A stretch of 64,000 bases of DNA from WHSW01 sp963740055 (GCA_963740055.1 CAVUCL010000001.1:930001-994000), one strand, 5' to 3'; numbered from the stretch's first letter, positions 44,160-54,179 are shown. Notes: generated by a model not told the origin, from the sequence alone. A program made the numbers and translations.

Positions 44160-45424
44160 ATGCCGTTGCCGCCCCTCGCCGCCGAGCGCGGGTTCTCGTT
44201 CGCCGACCCGCACGTGATCGGCCTGCTGCTCTGCGGGCTGGCCGTGTTCGCGGCGATCGGCGCGCTCTCGCACGAGGGCGAGCGCGCGTTCTCGGCGAGC
44301 ATCATCTACCTCGGTCTCGGCGCCGGAGCGGCGGTCGTGATCCAGGTCTTCGGGATCGCCTGGGTCGATCCGATCGCCGACGCGGAGCTGATCGAGCGCC
44401 TGAGCGAGCTCGCGGTGATCATCGCCCTGTTCGGCACCGGGCTCAAGCTCGAGCGCCCGCTCGCGTGGGCTCGTGGTCGGGCGTCGCGCGGCTGCTCGGG
44501 ATCGCGATGCCGCTGACGATCGCCGGGGTGGTCGTCTTCGGCACCGCGCTGATCGGGCTCTCGTTCGGAGCGGCGCTGGTTCTCGGCGCGATCCTGGCGC
44601 CGACCGACCCGGTGCTCGCCGGCGACATCGGCGTCGGCCCGCCCGGCGACGAGGAGGAGGGCGAGCCGAACTTCTCGGTCACCGGCGAGGCCGGGCTCAA
44701 CGACGGCCTCGCGCTGCCGTTCCTGTTCGCGGGCCTGTTCGCGATCGAGGAGGGCGGGGGCGGGTGGCTGGGCGAGTGGTTCCTGGCCGACGTCGTCTAC
44801 GCGGTCGCGGTCGCGGTCGCGATCGGGGCCGGGATCGGCTACGGCGTCGGCGGGATCGCGGTCCGGTTGCGCGACCGGCGCCTGCTCGCGACCCGCTTCG
44901 ACGCCTGGCTCGCGATCCCGAGCGTGCTCGCGATCTACGGGGTCGCCGAGATCGCGGGCGCCTACGGGTTCGTCGCCGCCTTCGTCGGCGGGGTCGCGTT
45001 CCGGCGCTACGAGCACACCCACGAGCGCAACCTCGCCGTCCACGATGGCGCCGAGGTGGTCGAGAAGCTCGGTGAGCTGATCGTGATCCTGCTGCTCGGG
45101 ACGATGCTCTCGCTCGCCGGCCTCGGCGCGCCGGGGGTCGCCGGGTGGCTGCTGGTGCCGGCGCTGCTGCTCGCGATCCGGCCGCTCTCGGTGCTGGTCG
45201 CGCTCGCGGGCTCGAAGCTGCCCGCGGGCGAGAAGGCGTTCATCGCCTGGTTCGGGGTCCGCGGGATCGGCTCGCTCTACTACGCGGCGGTCGCGGTCGG
45301 CTCGGGCGTGCTCGCCGCCGGCGAGGCGGAGCTCGTGGCCTGGACCGCGATCGCCTGCGTCTGCGTCTCGATCGTCGTCCACGGAGTCACGGCGAGCCCG
45401 CTGAGCCGCCGCTGGCTGCCCTGA
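44160..45424 (+). CDS. Cation:proton antiporter, CPA1/NhaP type (one frame change)
   Basis: About 421 residues with some 12 membrane helices. N-terminal helices (HVIGLLLCGLAVFAAIGA, SIIYLGLGAGAAVVIQVFGIAW) are in one frame. One base is missing near 44465. The rest follows with the ion-binding region ILAPTDPVLAGDI and GEAGLNDGLALPFLF and the C-terminal IAWFGVRGIGSLYYA. It exchanges Na+ or K+ for protons. Confidence 0.85.
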
Positions 45425-45433
45425 GCGCTCGGC

Positions 45434-45901
45434 TCAGTCGACGCGCTCGGTGCCGAGCGCGGTCGCGATCTCGTCCAGCGCCGCGCTCTCGGCTTCGCTG
45501 ACCCGTTCGCCGCCGATCCCGAGCACGCCGCCGGACTTGGTCGCCTCCGCGGCGCGCTCGGCGACCGCGAGCGCGAAGCGCTTGAACGCCTCCACCTCCT
45601 CGGCGCTCGCGCGGCCCTCGAGCAGCGCGACCGCGTCGCGCAGCCGCTGAAGGCCCTCGCTGCGCAGCGTCGCCGCGTCCTCGAACTGGCGCGGCTCGAC
45701 GCTCGGCGGCTTCGCCACGACCTCGGACAGCAGCTCGGGTTCGCCGTCGGCCCGGCGGGCCTCGGTGTAGGCCTTCGCCATCCCGAGCGACTCGCGGATC
45801 GTGCCGCCGCGCTGGGCGGTGACCACGATCATTCCCGCGATCGCCGGGCCCTCGACGATCGTCTGCCACTCCTGCGCGTTGAACTCCGCCTTCGTCGTCA
45901 T
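45434..45901 (-). CDS. Hypothetical helical protein, 155 residues
   Basis: From the ATG at 45899-45901 (MTTKAEFNAQEWQTIVEGPAI). It has long helices and a GMIVVTAQRGGTIRESLGMAKAY stretch, and ends in TKSGGVLGIGGERVSEAE. Looks like the TerB/DUF1269-type soluble helical proteins but without a firm match. Its start overlaps the stop of the upstream nuclease gene by 4 bases. Confidence 0.5.
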   Translation of the reverse strand: MTTKAEFNAQEWQTIVEGPAIAGMIVVTAQRGGTIRESLGMAKAYTEARRADGEPELLSEVVAKPPSVEPRQFEDAATLRSEGLQRLRDAVALLEGRASAEEVEAFKRFALAVAERAAEATKSGGVLGIGGERVSEAESAALDEIATALGTERVD

Positions 45902-46688
45902 CTCGTCTCTCCTTGGTCGTCGTCGGGCTCGAAGATCGCCTCGATCGCCGAGTGGTCGCTGAGTCCCGCTTCCCGCCAGCCGTGTTGATAGTCGCACCAG
46001 ACGGGGTTCAGCGCGCTCGCCGCGAGCACGTGGTCGAGGCGGTGGGCGGACTTGCGCACCGCGCGCGTGTTGAACACCCAGCTCGCGTCCTGGCGCTCGT
46101 AGCCGTGCAGGGAGCGAAACACGTCGGCGATCCCCAGGGCGCGAGGCCGGTGAGCAGCGAGCGCTCGGCCGCGTCCCAGCGCACCGCCAGCTCCGGGTCC
46201 GCCGGCGCGAAGGTGATCACCTCGCCGGCGCTGGTCTCGGCGCGCGGGGTGTTGAGGTCGCCGCAGAGGATCCGTGCCCGCTGCGAGTCGCGGGCGAGCG
46301 CCAGGTGCAGCGCCTCGCAGGTCTCGACCTTGACCAGCCCGGCGCTCTGCGCCGGCGGCACGTGGGCGTTGTGGAGCTCGAGCGCCCCGGTCGGCGCCTC
46401 GACCACGGTCGAGAGCACCCGCTCGGGCTGCGGCGCGCCGATCGGGCCGAGCTGGCGCAGCGGCCACCGCGACGCGGTGAGGTTGAAGTAGCGGCGCGAG
46501 CCGATGAACGCGCTCGAGTCCTCGATCGACCCCAGCCCGATCCGCTCGAGCGCCGTACGCCAGCGCGGAAGCGAGGTCGAGCGCACCTCCTGGAGGCAGA
46601 TCAGGTCCGCCCGCTGGCGCTCGAGCGCCGCCGCCTGGGCGTCGAGGACCCCGCTTCGCCCGGCGACGTTCCAGCTGATCAGCTTCAT
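45898..46688 (-). CDS. Exonuclease/endonuclease/phosphatase-family protein (one frame change)
   Basis: About 264 residues. MKLISWNVAGRSGVLDAQ, ADLICLQEV (metal-binding Glu), LCGDLNTPRA (catalytic Asp-Asn) and, after one missing base near 46140, HRLDHVLAAS and the C-terminal LSDHSAIEAIF (catalytic Asp-His) define the ExoIII/EEP fold. It hydrolyses phosphodiester bonds, perhaps at abasic DNA sites, but may have another nucleic acid substrate. Confidence 0.82.
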
Positions 46689-46739
46689 CCGCCGACCAGG
46701 ATGACCCAACGAGCGGCCGCGACTTGCTTAGATCACGGC

Positions 46740-47168
46740 GTGCGCCGCCTCGCCCTGATCACCGCCGCAGCGCTGCTCGCCGCGCTCGCCCTGGGCGCCT
46801 GCGGCGAGCGCGAGGAGCCCGAGATCACGACCGCGAACGCCGCGGGCCAGTTCGAGATCACCGGCGAGTGGGAGGGCCGGCTGACCCAGCAGGGGCTGAA
46901 GCCGTTCACCGTGCGGGCGACGATCGACTCGCTCGAGCGCTCGAAGCAGAACACGGTCCGCTACAGCGGCATCGACTGCTCGGGGAGCTGGGACTTCCTC
47001 GGCGCCGACGCGACCGCGTACCGCTTTCGCGAGACGATCGACAGCGGCGCCGGCGGTCAGTGCAAGGGCACCGGCACGGTCGAGCTCGTCCCGCTCGACG
47101 ACGACACGCTCGAGTACTCGTTCTCGGGCGCCGGCGTCAGTAGCGAGGGCGTCCTGCGCCGGAGATAA
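46740..47168 (+). CDS. Small lipoprotein of unknown function
   Basis: 142 residues from the GTG at 46740. A signal peptide with lipobox ALGAC precedes an acidic segment and a beta-rich domain (FEITGEWEGRLTQQGLKPFTVRATI...LEYSFSGAGVSSEGVLRRR) with two Cys (IDCSG and GQCKG) that may form a disulfide. It resembles lipocalin-like or META-like small lipoproteins, without a firm match. Confidence 0.6.
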   Translation: MRRLALITAAALLAALALGACGEREEPEITTANAAGQFEITGEWEGRLTQQGLKPFTVRATIDSLERSKQNTVRYSGIDCSGSWDFLGADATAYRFRETIDSGAGGQCKGTGTVELVPLDDDTLEYSFSGAGVSSEGVLRRR

Positions 47169-47194
47169 ACACAAACGTTACAAAGTTCGCGATT

Positions 47195-47313
47195 TGCTAT
47201 CCTGACTGAGTCGGGTTGCCTGGCTGGCGCCCGAAGAGTTTCCTACCACCGCGCGCCCTCGTGAGCGCATGCGGGGTCGCAGGACCTCTCCCGAACAGCG
47301 CTTACCCAAGGAG
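47195..47313 (+). ncRNA. Structured 5' leader of the zinc-ribbon/HTH gene, second copy of the helicase leader
   Basis: Extended -10-like TGCTATC (47195-47201), hairpin TCGGGT-t-GCC-TGGCT-GGC-GCCCGA (47211-47234), then GAAGAGTTTCC, a second GCGC/GCGC hairpin (47253-47268), GGGTCGCAGGA (47274-47284) and AAGGAG (47308-47313) before the ATG at 47326. The -10 element to hairpin distance is identical to that of the helicase leader (16 bases) and hairpin to GGGTC box differs by 2. The hairpin keeps pairing while the sequence differs. Confidence 0.6.
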
Positions 47314-47325
47314 CACCGCACCTCG

Positions 47326-47682
47326 ATGTCTGCCACCGCCACTCGAAACAACGCCCGCGGCTGGTCCTGTGATCGCTGCGAGGTCAAGATCCACTGGATG
47401 CCCGGCTTCGAGAGCAAGGGGCCGCCGGCGGGGTGGACGAGGCGCGGCGACAAGGCGCACTGCCTGCAGTGCCGGCGCGCGATCGCGGCCGAGGCCGCGA
47501 ACGACACCGCCCCCGCGGGCGCGACCCGCGAGGAGCGGGCGAAGCTGCGCGCGGAGGCGCTGATCGAGTTCGAGATCCGTCGCGATCCCGACCGGCCCAA
47601 CGGCGAGATCGCGAAGGTCGTGCGCTGCTCGGTCCCGGCGGTGCTCAAGGCGCGCCGGCGCCTCGAGGCCGAGGCCAAGTAA
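47326..47682 (+). CDS. Zinc-ribbon/helix-turn-helix-like small protein
   Basis: 118 residues from the ATG at 47326. An N-terminal treble-clef or ribbon with CDRCEVKIHW and, about 24 residues on, HCLQCRRAI provides four Cys for zinc. A helical C-terminal region (REERAKLRAEALIEFEIRRDP, NGEIAKVVRCSVPAVLKARRRL) resembles a helix-turn-helix. It could be an RNA- or DNA-binding regulator. Its leader is shared with the DEAD-box helicase, so the two may respond to the same signal. Confidence 0.6.
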   Translation: MSATATRNNARGWSCDRCEVKIHWMPGFESKGPPAGWTRRGDKAHCLQCRRAIAAEAANDTAPAGATREERAKLRAEALIEFEIRRDPDRPNGEIAKVVRCSVPAVLKARRRLEAEAK

Positions 47683-47703
47683 GCGCCCGCCGGGTCGCCC
47701 CGG

Positions 47704-49853
47704 CTACCTGACGAAGAGGATCTCCGAGTACTTCGGCAGCGGCCAGAGGTCGTCGGCGACCACGCGCTCGAGCTTGTCGGCCGCCTCGCGCACCGCCGCC
47801 ATCGCGACCAGCTGCCGGTCGCGGGCGTGCTTGGCGAGCTCGAGGCCCTCGACCCCGTCCGGGTAGACGTTCGCGTCGTCGAGCGTCTTGATCGCGGCGA
47901 GCAGCTCCTCGAGCAGCCCCTTGGTCTCGGCGCCGAGCTCGCCGACCTCGGCCGCGTCGATCAGCGCCAGCTGGCGCAGCGCCGCCGGGACGATCATCGT
48001 GGTCGCGATCGTCTCCGCGGTCTCGGCCTCGATGTTGGCGCGGACGATGTACTGCTCGAGCCAGACCTCGTAGCGCGACTCGAGCTCGCGCTCGGAGAGC
48101 ACGTCGTACTCGCCGAACGCCTTCACCGTCGCCGGCGCGAGCACCTCCGGTAGCGCGTCCGGGGTCGTGCGCAGGTTCTTGAGCCCGCGCCGCTCCGCCT
48201 CGGAGTGCCACTCCTCGTCGTAGTTGTCGCCGCTGAACAGGATCTGCTTGTTCGCCGAGTAGGAGTCCTTGACCACCGCGGTGACCGCGTCGGTGACCGC
48301 GTCGCCCTTGTTGACCCGCTCCTGGACCAGGTCGGCGAGCTCGTCGATCGCCTCGGCGACGATCGTGTTCAGGACCGTGTTCGGGAACGCCAGCGACATG
48401 CTCGACCCGAGCGCGCGGAACTCGAACTTGTTGCCGGTGAACGCGAACGGCGAGGTCCGGTTGCGATCGCCGCCGTGCATCGGCAGCCGCGGCAGCACCG
48501 GGGTCCCGAGCGCCAGCGTCGAGTCCGGGGTCATGCCGTCGCCCTCGCCGGACTCGATCGACTCGAACGCCTTCTCGAGCTCGGCGCCGAGGAAGATCGA
48601 GATGATCGCCGGCGGCGCCTCGTTGGCGCCAGGCGGTGGTCCTGGGCGATGTTGGCGACCGAGGCCCGAAGCAGCCCCTGGTGCTTGTTGACCGCCTGGA
48701 TCACCGCGGTGCAGAAGAAGAGGAAGTTGGTGTTCTGCGCCGGGGTGTCGCCGGGGTCGATCAGGTTGACGCCGGTGTCGGTGCTCATCGACCAGTTGTT
48801 GTGCTTGCCGGAGCCGTTGACGCCCTCGAACGGCTTCTCGTGCAGCAGGCAGACGAGCCCGTACTTGCGGGCGACGTTCTGCATCACCTGCATCGTCAGC
48901 TGCTGGTGGTCGGAGCCGACGTTCGAGTTCTCGAAGATCGGCGCGATCTCGTACTGGCCCGGGGCGACCTCGTTGTGGCGCGTCTTCACCGGGACGCCGA
49001 GCTTGCGCAGCTCGGTCTCGGTGTCGAGCATGCAGGCGAGGATCCGCTCGGGGATCGAGCCGAAGTAGTGGTCGTCGAGCTCGTGGCCCTTCGGCGGCTT
49101 GGTCCCGAACAGGGTCCGCCCGGTGGTCACCAGGTCGGGACGCTCGAAGAAGTACTGCTCGTCGATGAGGAAGTACTCCTGCTCGGGGCCGACGGTGGTG
49201 AAGACGCGCTTCGCCTCGCGGTCGCCGAGGATCCCGAGCGCCCGGATCGCCGACCTGGAGAGGGCGTCCATCGAGCGCAGGAGCGGGATCTTCGCGTCCA
49301 GCGCCTCACCGGTCCAGGACGTGAACGCGGTCGGGATGCAGAGCAGGGCGCCGTTCGGGTTCTCGAGCAGGAACGCCGGGCTGGTCGGATCCCAGGCGGT
49401 GTAGCCGCGCGCCTCGAAGGTCGCGCGCACGCCGCCGGTCGGAAACGACGACGCGTCGGGCTCGCCCTGGATCAGCTCGGTGCCCGAGAAGTCGGCGATC
49501 GCGCCGCCCTCGCCGTCGGGCTCGAAGAACGAGTCGTGCTTCTCGGCGGTGAGCCCGGTGAGCGGCTGGAAGACGTGGGTGTAGTGGGTCGCGCCGCGCT
49601 CCAGCGCCCACTCCTTCATCGCCTCGGCGACCTCGCCGGCGAGCGCCGGGTCGAGCGCCTCGCCGTGCTCGAGCGTCGACTTGAGCTGCTTGAACGTGTC
49701 CTTGGAGAGCCGCTCCTGCTGCACCGCCGCGGAGAACACGTTCTGGCCGAACGGGTTGTTCTTCTCCTCGGTCAGGTCGACGGTCTCGAGGGCGCCGCCG
49801 TTGGCGCTCCAGCGGGCCGCGGTCACGTTCTTCTGACGAAGCCTCGTCGTCAT
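47704..49853 (-). CDS. glnA: Glutamine synthetase type III (one frame change)
   Basis: About 716 residues, the length of GlnN/GSIII. The N-terminal KNNPFGQNVFSAAVQQERL is the GSIII-specific head. Catalytic motifs are GPEQEYFLID, KTRHNEVAPGQYEIAP, GVNGSGKHNNWSMSTD and, after one missing base near 48632 (NIAQDHRLG-ANEAPPAI), PMHGGDRNRTSPFAFTGNKFEFR. It condenses glutamate and ammonia with ATP. It lacks the Tyr adenylylation site of GSI. Confidence 0.93.
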
Positions 49854-50020
49854 CCTCTGGTCTTCCTCCTTGGCGCCGGCCCCGGGGGCGGCGCTCGGTC
49901 AGCGTATGAATCTCGGTCGCGAAGCCTACGCCTCGACGGCCTCTCGGCCCCTGTACGCGCGTCGAAAGATCGCGCAAACTGGTTCGCCCGCGTGGAAGGG
50001 GAGGGGCATGCGGGTAGCTG

Positions 50021-51205
50021 GTGGGGGAGTTGGCGCAAGGACGACAGCCACAGTGGGCGGAATGGAGGAACTCCGCCGAGCCGTTCTCGGTCGGGATCGA
50101 GGAGGAGGTGATGCTGCTCGACACCGGCGACTGGTCGCTCGACCAGGGCTTCGACGACGTCCGCCCCTCGCTCAGCCCCGAGCTCGCCGAGCGGCTCACC
50201 CCCGAGACCCACGGAGCCGCGGTCGAGCTCGCGACCACTCCGCACACCACGGTCGCGGACGCGATCGCCGACCTGGTCGAGCTGCGCGAGCGGCTCACGC
50301 GCGAGCTCGCCGAGCACGGCCTCGCCGCCGCCGGCTCGGGGACCCATCCCTCGGTCACCTGGCGCGAGACCGAGGTCTCGGAGGGTCGGCGACACCGCTA
50401 CGTCCACGAGACGATGCGCGAGCTCGCCCGCCGCGAGCCGACCTACGCGCTCCACGTCCACATCGCGATCCCCGACCCGGCCGAGGCGATCGTCGCCGCG
50501 AACCGGATGCGCGTCCACCTGCCGCTGTTGCTCGCGCTCTCGGCCAACTCGCCCTTCTGGCAGGGCCGCGACACGGACATGGCCTCGTCGCGGACCTCGA
50601 TCTTCCAGGCGTTCCCGCGGGTCGGGATCCCGCGGCGCTTCGACGACTACGACCACTGGGCGCGGACGCTCGAAACGCTGATCGACTGCGGCGCCTTTCC
50701 CGAGCCGACCTTCGTCTGGTGGGACCTGCGCCCGCAGCCCCGCTTCGGCACGCTCGAGATCCGGGTCATGGACACGCAGACCGACAGCGAGCGGACCGCC
50801 GCCCTGGTCGCCTTCGCGCAGGCGCTCGTGCGGCTCGAGCTGCTCGAGCTCAACGTGCCCGACGAGCTCGTCGACGCCGACGAGGTCCTGGCCGAGAACC
50901 GCTTCCTCGCCGCCCGCGACGGGATCCGCGCCGAGCTCCTCGACGTGATCAAGCGCTCGCTGGTCCCGGTGCGCGAGCAGGTCGGCGAGCTGCTCGAGCT
51001 CTGCCGCCCGCACGCGCGCGAGCTCGGCTGCGCCGCCGAGCTCGAGGCGATCGGGCCGCTGCTCGAGTCGCCGGCCGACGAGCGCCAGCGCGAGCTCGCC
51101 GGGTCCGAGTGCGACTTCGAGCGCCTGCTGAGCACGCTCTGCGCGAGCTTCGCGCCCGGGGCGGGCGCCAGCGTCAGCTCAGCAGCGAGCGAATCGCTTC
51201 GCTGA
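50021..51205 (+). CDS. Carboxylate-amine ligase, YbdK/GCS2 family
   Basis: 394 residues from GTG 50021. The glutamate-cysteine ligase type 2 fold is shown by FSVGIEEEVMLLD, LTPETHGAAVELATTPHTTV, TYALHVHIAIPD, NSPFWQGRDTDMASSRT and FGTLEIRVMDTQTD. It could make gamma-glutamylcysteine or another gamma-glutamyl amide. Actinobacteria mostly use mycothiol, so the product is open. Position next to GlnA suggests glutamate/amide metabolism. Confidence 0.85.
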   Translation: MGELAQGRQPQWAEWRNSAEPFSVGIEEEVMLLDTGDWSLDQGFDDVRPSLSPELAERLTPETHGAAVELATTPHTTVADAIADLVELRERLTRELAEHGLAAAGSGTHPSVTWRETEVSEGRRHRYVHETMRELARREPTYALHVHIAIPDPAEAIVAANRMRVHLPLLLALSANSPFWQGRDTDMASSRTSIFQAFPRVGIPRRFDDYDHWARTLETLIDCGAFPEPTFVWWDLRPQPRFGTLEIRVMDTQTDSERTAALVAFAQALVRLELLELNVPDELVDADEVLAENRFLAARDGIRAELLDVIKRSLVPVREQVGELLELCRPHARELGCAAELEAIGPLLESPADERQRELAGSECDFERLLSTLCASFAPGAGASVSSAASESLR

Positions 51206-51819
51206 TTGGGACGTCGCCGGCGATCAGGTCGAAGGTGAGCCCCGCGGTGCGCGGCTCGTCGAGGACCGCGAGCGAGCGCGGCGGCGACGTCGTCGCGGGG
51301 GATCTGGCCGGATTCGGCGAGCGGCGAGCCGACCGCGATCGAGCCGCTCCCGGGCCCGTCGGTAAGCCCGCCGGGGCGGAGGATCGTGTAGGCGAGCGCG
51401 GAGGCGCGCAGCGCCTCGTCGGCCTCGCGCTTGGCGGCGTAGTAGGGCTCCATCTCGGCCGGGTAGTCGTCGCGATCGGCGCCGATCGCGCTCACCATCA
51501 AGTAGCGCGAGACCCCGGTCGCCTCGCAGGCCTCGATCAGCTTCAGCGCCCCGCCGAGGTCGACGGTCCGCTTGCGCTCCGGGCCGCTGCCGGGCCCGGC
51601 GCCGGCGGCGAAGACGACCGCGTCGGCTCCCGTGACCGCGGCCTCGAGCCCGTCGTCGGCCTCGAGGTCGCCGATCACGGCCTCGGCGCCGGCGCGCTCG
51701 ACGTCGCCGCCGTGGTCGGGGTTGCGGATCAGTCCGCGGGCGCGGTCACCGCGCTCGGCGAGCAGCCGCAGCAGCCGCAGCGCGATCTTGCCGTGCCCAC
51801 CGGCGACGAGGACGTCCAT
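51174..51819 (-). CDS. NAD(P)-binding NmrA/SDR-like protein (one frame change)
   Basis: About 214 residues from the ATG at 51817-51819. Rossmann motif VLVAGGHGKIALRLLRLLAERG, strand region ADAVVFAAGAG, YLMVSAIGAD, YYAAKREADEAL and YTILRPGGLTDGP are as in the YwnB/CC3_like atypical SDRs. One extra base near 51285. Tail-to-tail overlap of 32 bases with the ligase gene. Probably a flavin- or NADPH-binding reductase or sensor. Confidence 0.8.
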
Positions 51820-51830
51820 CTCGCGACCCA

Positions 51831-52327
51831 CTACCCGCCCGGGCAGGCGAAGTCACCGAGCGGCGCTGGCAGGGTCGGGTTCGTGCCCGGCAGCGAGTCG
51901 ATGATCCCGTTCACGGCGCCGGCCGCGCTCAGCAGCGCGTTCGACTGCTCGGTCAGGTCGGGGACCTGGGCGCAGAGCGCGTCGACCTGCGAGCTGAGCG
52001 CGTCGATCGCCGCCTGCTGCTTCTGGATGGTCGTCAGCAGATCCTCGCCGCCGGGGCCCGTGGCCCCCGTACCGGCCGGCCCGGGTCGGCCCCGCTTGCC
52101 CTTCTTGTTCCACTTCACCGACTTCTCCCCCGCTTGCATTTGCCGCGCGAGTAGCGCATCAGTCCCTTGTCCTTGCCCTTCTTCGCGACGCAGGCGCGGA
52201 TCTTGCCCTTCTTCGCCGCCGTCGCCGAGCCCTCGGCCGCCCCGGCGCCGGTCACCGCGAGCACGAGGGCGAGCGTGATCGCCGTCGCTCGCCGGCGAAC
52301 CCCGGTCCCTGGGTAGGTGTGACGCAT
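51831..52327 (-). CDS. Exported protein with a short collagen-like segment (one frame change)
   Basis: About 166 residues from the ATG at 52325-52327. It has a signal peptide (ALVLAVTGAGAAEG), a basic Cys-containing region (KIRACVAKKGKDKGLMRYSR, KCKRG), then, after one missing G near 52125, the collagen-like RGRPGPAGTGATGPGGED and a coiled coil (IQKQQAAIDALSSQVDALCAQV). The layout is common among surface proteins of Thermoleophilia by my recollection. It could trimerise through the coiled coil. Confidence 0.65.
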
Positions 52328-52418
52328 CGATGCCCCCTTTTCGTGGTCGTCGCGGCATCCGTGACCGCGGCGCCAACATAACGTCGATCCGCGGCGCTGG
52401 CAACCGCCGCGTCGGGGC

Positions 52419-52781
52419 TCAGGGAAGCTTCTGCTCGCGCTCGGCGGCCTGCTCGTCGTGACGTGCGGCCGCCTTGCCGGCGGTGCGAACGCGGTCCTCG
52501 ATCGCCGCCGCCTGCTCCGAGTGCTCGGCGGCGCGGGCGCTGTGCTCGTCGGCCTTGGCCGCGTGCTCGGCCGCCTCGCGGCGATGGCGCTCGGCCTCGC
52601 CGCCGAGGTCGCGGGCCCGAGCGATGTTGGCGTCGGCCTGCTCGCGGTGCGCCGAGGCCTCGGTCCCGAGGCGCTCGCGCTCGATCTCGCGCTCGGCCGC
52701 GCGCCGGCGCATGAGCACCGCAATCGCGGCGACCGCGATCAGCGCCGCGAGCACGATCAGGATGATCGCCAGGGTCGACAT
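52419..52781 (-). CDS. Single-TM, coiled-coil small membrane protein
   Basis: 120 residues. An N-terminal membrane helix (LAIILIVLAALIAVAAIAVLM) is followed by a long Ala/Glu/His/Arg helix with heptad spacing (AERHRREAAEHAAKADEHSARAAEHSEQAAA). Anchored at the membrane with the coil in the cytoplasm. No family recognised. Confidence 0.6.
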   Translation of the reverse strand: MSTLAIILIVLAALIAVAAIAVLMRRRAAEREIERERLGTEASAHREQADANIARARDLGGEAERHRREAAEHAAKADEHSARAAEHSEQAAAIEDRVRTAGKAAARHDEQAAEREQKLP

Positions 52782-52832
52782 CGCCGCTCCGATACCCGGA
52801 TCGCGGCGCGGTCAATCCAACCGCGGGCAGGC

Positions 52833-53507
52833 CTACTGGCCCAGCTTCGAGTCCGCGACCTCGCGTCCGCGCCGGTCGAGCAGCCGCACCTCGGTCAGCT
52901 CCGAGTAGTCGAACGGGGTCACCGCCCCGGCGCTGCCGCGGCCGTCGCGAACCCGCAGCCCGCGCAGCGCGCGGCGCTCTCCGCCGGCGGTCACGAGCTC
53001 GAGCCGGTAGGCGCCGTCGGCGACGCCGTCGTAGACCACCGCCAGCACCCACGAGGCGCGGCCCTGATAGCCGTAGACGTAGCCGGCGTCGCCGCCGCCC
53101 GGGACTGCGAGCCGGGCGGCGTCGAAGTACTCGCCGTCGGCGACCGCGAGCGTCTCGCGGTAGGAGTCGGCGAGCTCGCGGTCGTCGGAGAGCGCCAGCC
53201 AGACGGCGCCGGCGCCGAGCGCGAGCGCGCACGCGGCCGTCACCGCCGCCACCGGCGCCCAGCGCCGGCGCGAACGCGGCGCCGGCGCGAGCCCCTCGAC
53301 CACCCGGCCCTCGAACCCGGGCGGCGGCTCGGCGGCGGGCGCGAGCAGGGTGAGCTCGTCGGCGGTCGCCGTGAGCCGCGCGAGCAGCGTCCGGCACTCG
53401 GGGCAATGGGCGAGGTGCTCGAGCGCGCGGGCGCGCTGCTCGCCGTCGGCGATCCCGAGCGCGAGCTCGGCGGCGAGCTCGCGCACCTGCTCGCAGCCGG
53501 CGCTCAT
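52833..53507 (-). CDS. Zinc-finger anti-sigma factor
   Basis: 224 residues. The N-terminal zf-HC2 domain has HLAHCPECRTLLARL with His and two Cys of the ZAS motif. One membrane helix (VAAVTAACALALGAGAVWLAL) is followed by an extracytoplasmic domain (YVYGYQGRASWVLAVVYDGVADGAYRLELV) similar to RskA. It holds the partner sigma factor at the membrane until a signal arrives. ATGA overlap with the sigma gene. Confidence 0.88.
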   Translation of the reverse strand: MSAGCEQVRELAAELALGIADGEQRARALEHLAHCPECRTLLARLTATADELTLLAPAAEPPPGFEGRVVEGLAPAPRSRRRWAPVAAVTAACALALGAGAVWLALSDDRELADSYRETLAVADGEYFDAARLAVPGGGDAGYVYGYQGRASWVLAVVYDGVADGAYRLELVTAGGERRALRGLRVRDGRGSAGAVTPFDYSELTEVRLLDRRGREVADSKLGQ

Positions 53508-54064
53508 CGCAGCTCCCCGGGCTCGGACGCGTCGACGCGGGCGACCTTCTGCAGCGCGCTGCGGATCCGGGTCTTCGCGGTCCCGAGCGGGATCCCCTCG
53601 ATCGTGCCGATCTCGCTCGCGGTGTAGCCGTAGAGCGTCGCGAGCAGCAGCGCGCGGCGCTGCTCGGACGGCAGCTCGGCGAGCGTCTCGCGCAGCTCGG
53701 TGGCCTCGTTGCCGGGCGCGTCGGCGCGCCGCGGCGGCGACCACAGCGCCCGCTCGGCCTCGCCCAGCGTCGCCGGGTCGACCGGGTCGGAGCGCTTCGC
53801 GCGCAGGTGGTCGATCGCGAGGTTGCGGGTGATCGAGAGCAGCCAGGTCGCGACCCGGCCGCGGCGGGCGTCGTAGGCGCCGGCGTGGCGCCAGGCGCGG
53901 GTGAACGCCTCCTGGGCGATCTCCTCGGCGATCGCGCGGTCGCCGACCATCGTCAGCGCGAGCCCGAAGACCCGCGGCTGGAAGCGGCGGACGAAGCTCG
54001 CCGCCGCGTCGCGATCCCCTGCCGCGAGGCCGGCGACCAGCGCCTCATCTGTAAGTGACCACAT
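53504..54064 (-). CDS. ECF sigma factor, SigK/RskA-type partner
   Basis: 186 residues. Region 2 (VGDRAIAEEIAQEAFTRAWRH, WLLSITRNLAIDHLRAKRSD) and region 4 (LPSEQRRALLLATLYGYTASEIGTIEGIPLGTAKTRIRSAL) are complete. It is translated from the ATG at 54062-54064 and overlaps the anti-sigma gene. The divergent cupredoxin lipoprotein gene is a candidate target of this sigma factor. Confidence 0.92.
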   Translation of the reverse strand: MWSLTDEALVAGLAAGDRDAAASFVRRFQPRVFGLALTMVGDRAIAEEIAQEAFTRAWRHAGAYDARRGRVATWLLSITRNLAIDHLRAKRSDPVDPATLGEAERALWSPPRRADAPGNEATELRETLAELPSEQRRALLLATLYGYTASEIGTIEGIPLGTAKTRIRSALQKVARVDASEPGELR

Positions 54065-54179
54065 CCGGTTCTACGAAGGCCGCGGGCGGCGGGATTGCGC
54101 GCCGGCCAATCCCGTGGCCGGGCTCGCCCGTATCGACCGATGAGGAAGTGAACCCGAAATCGCGACGAGGAGGCACCCG

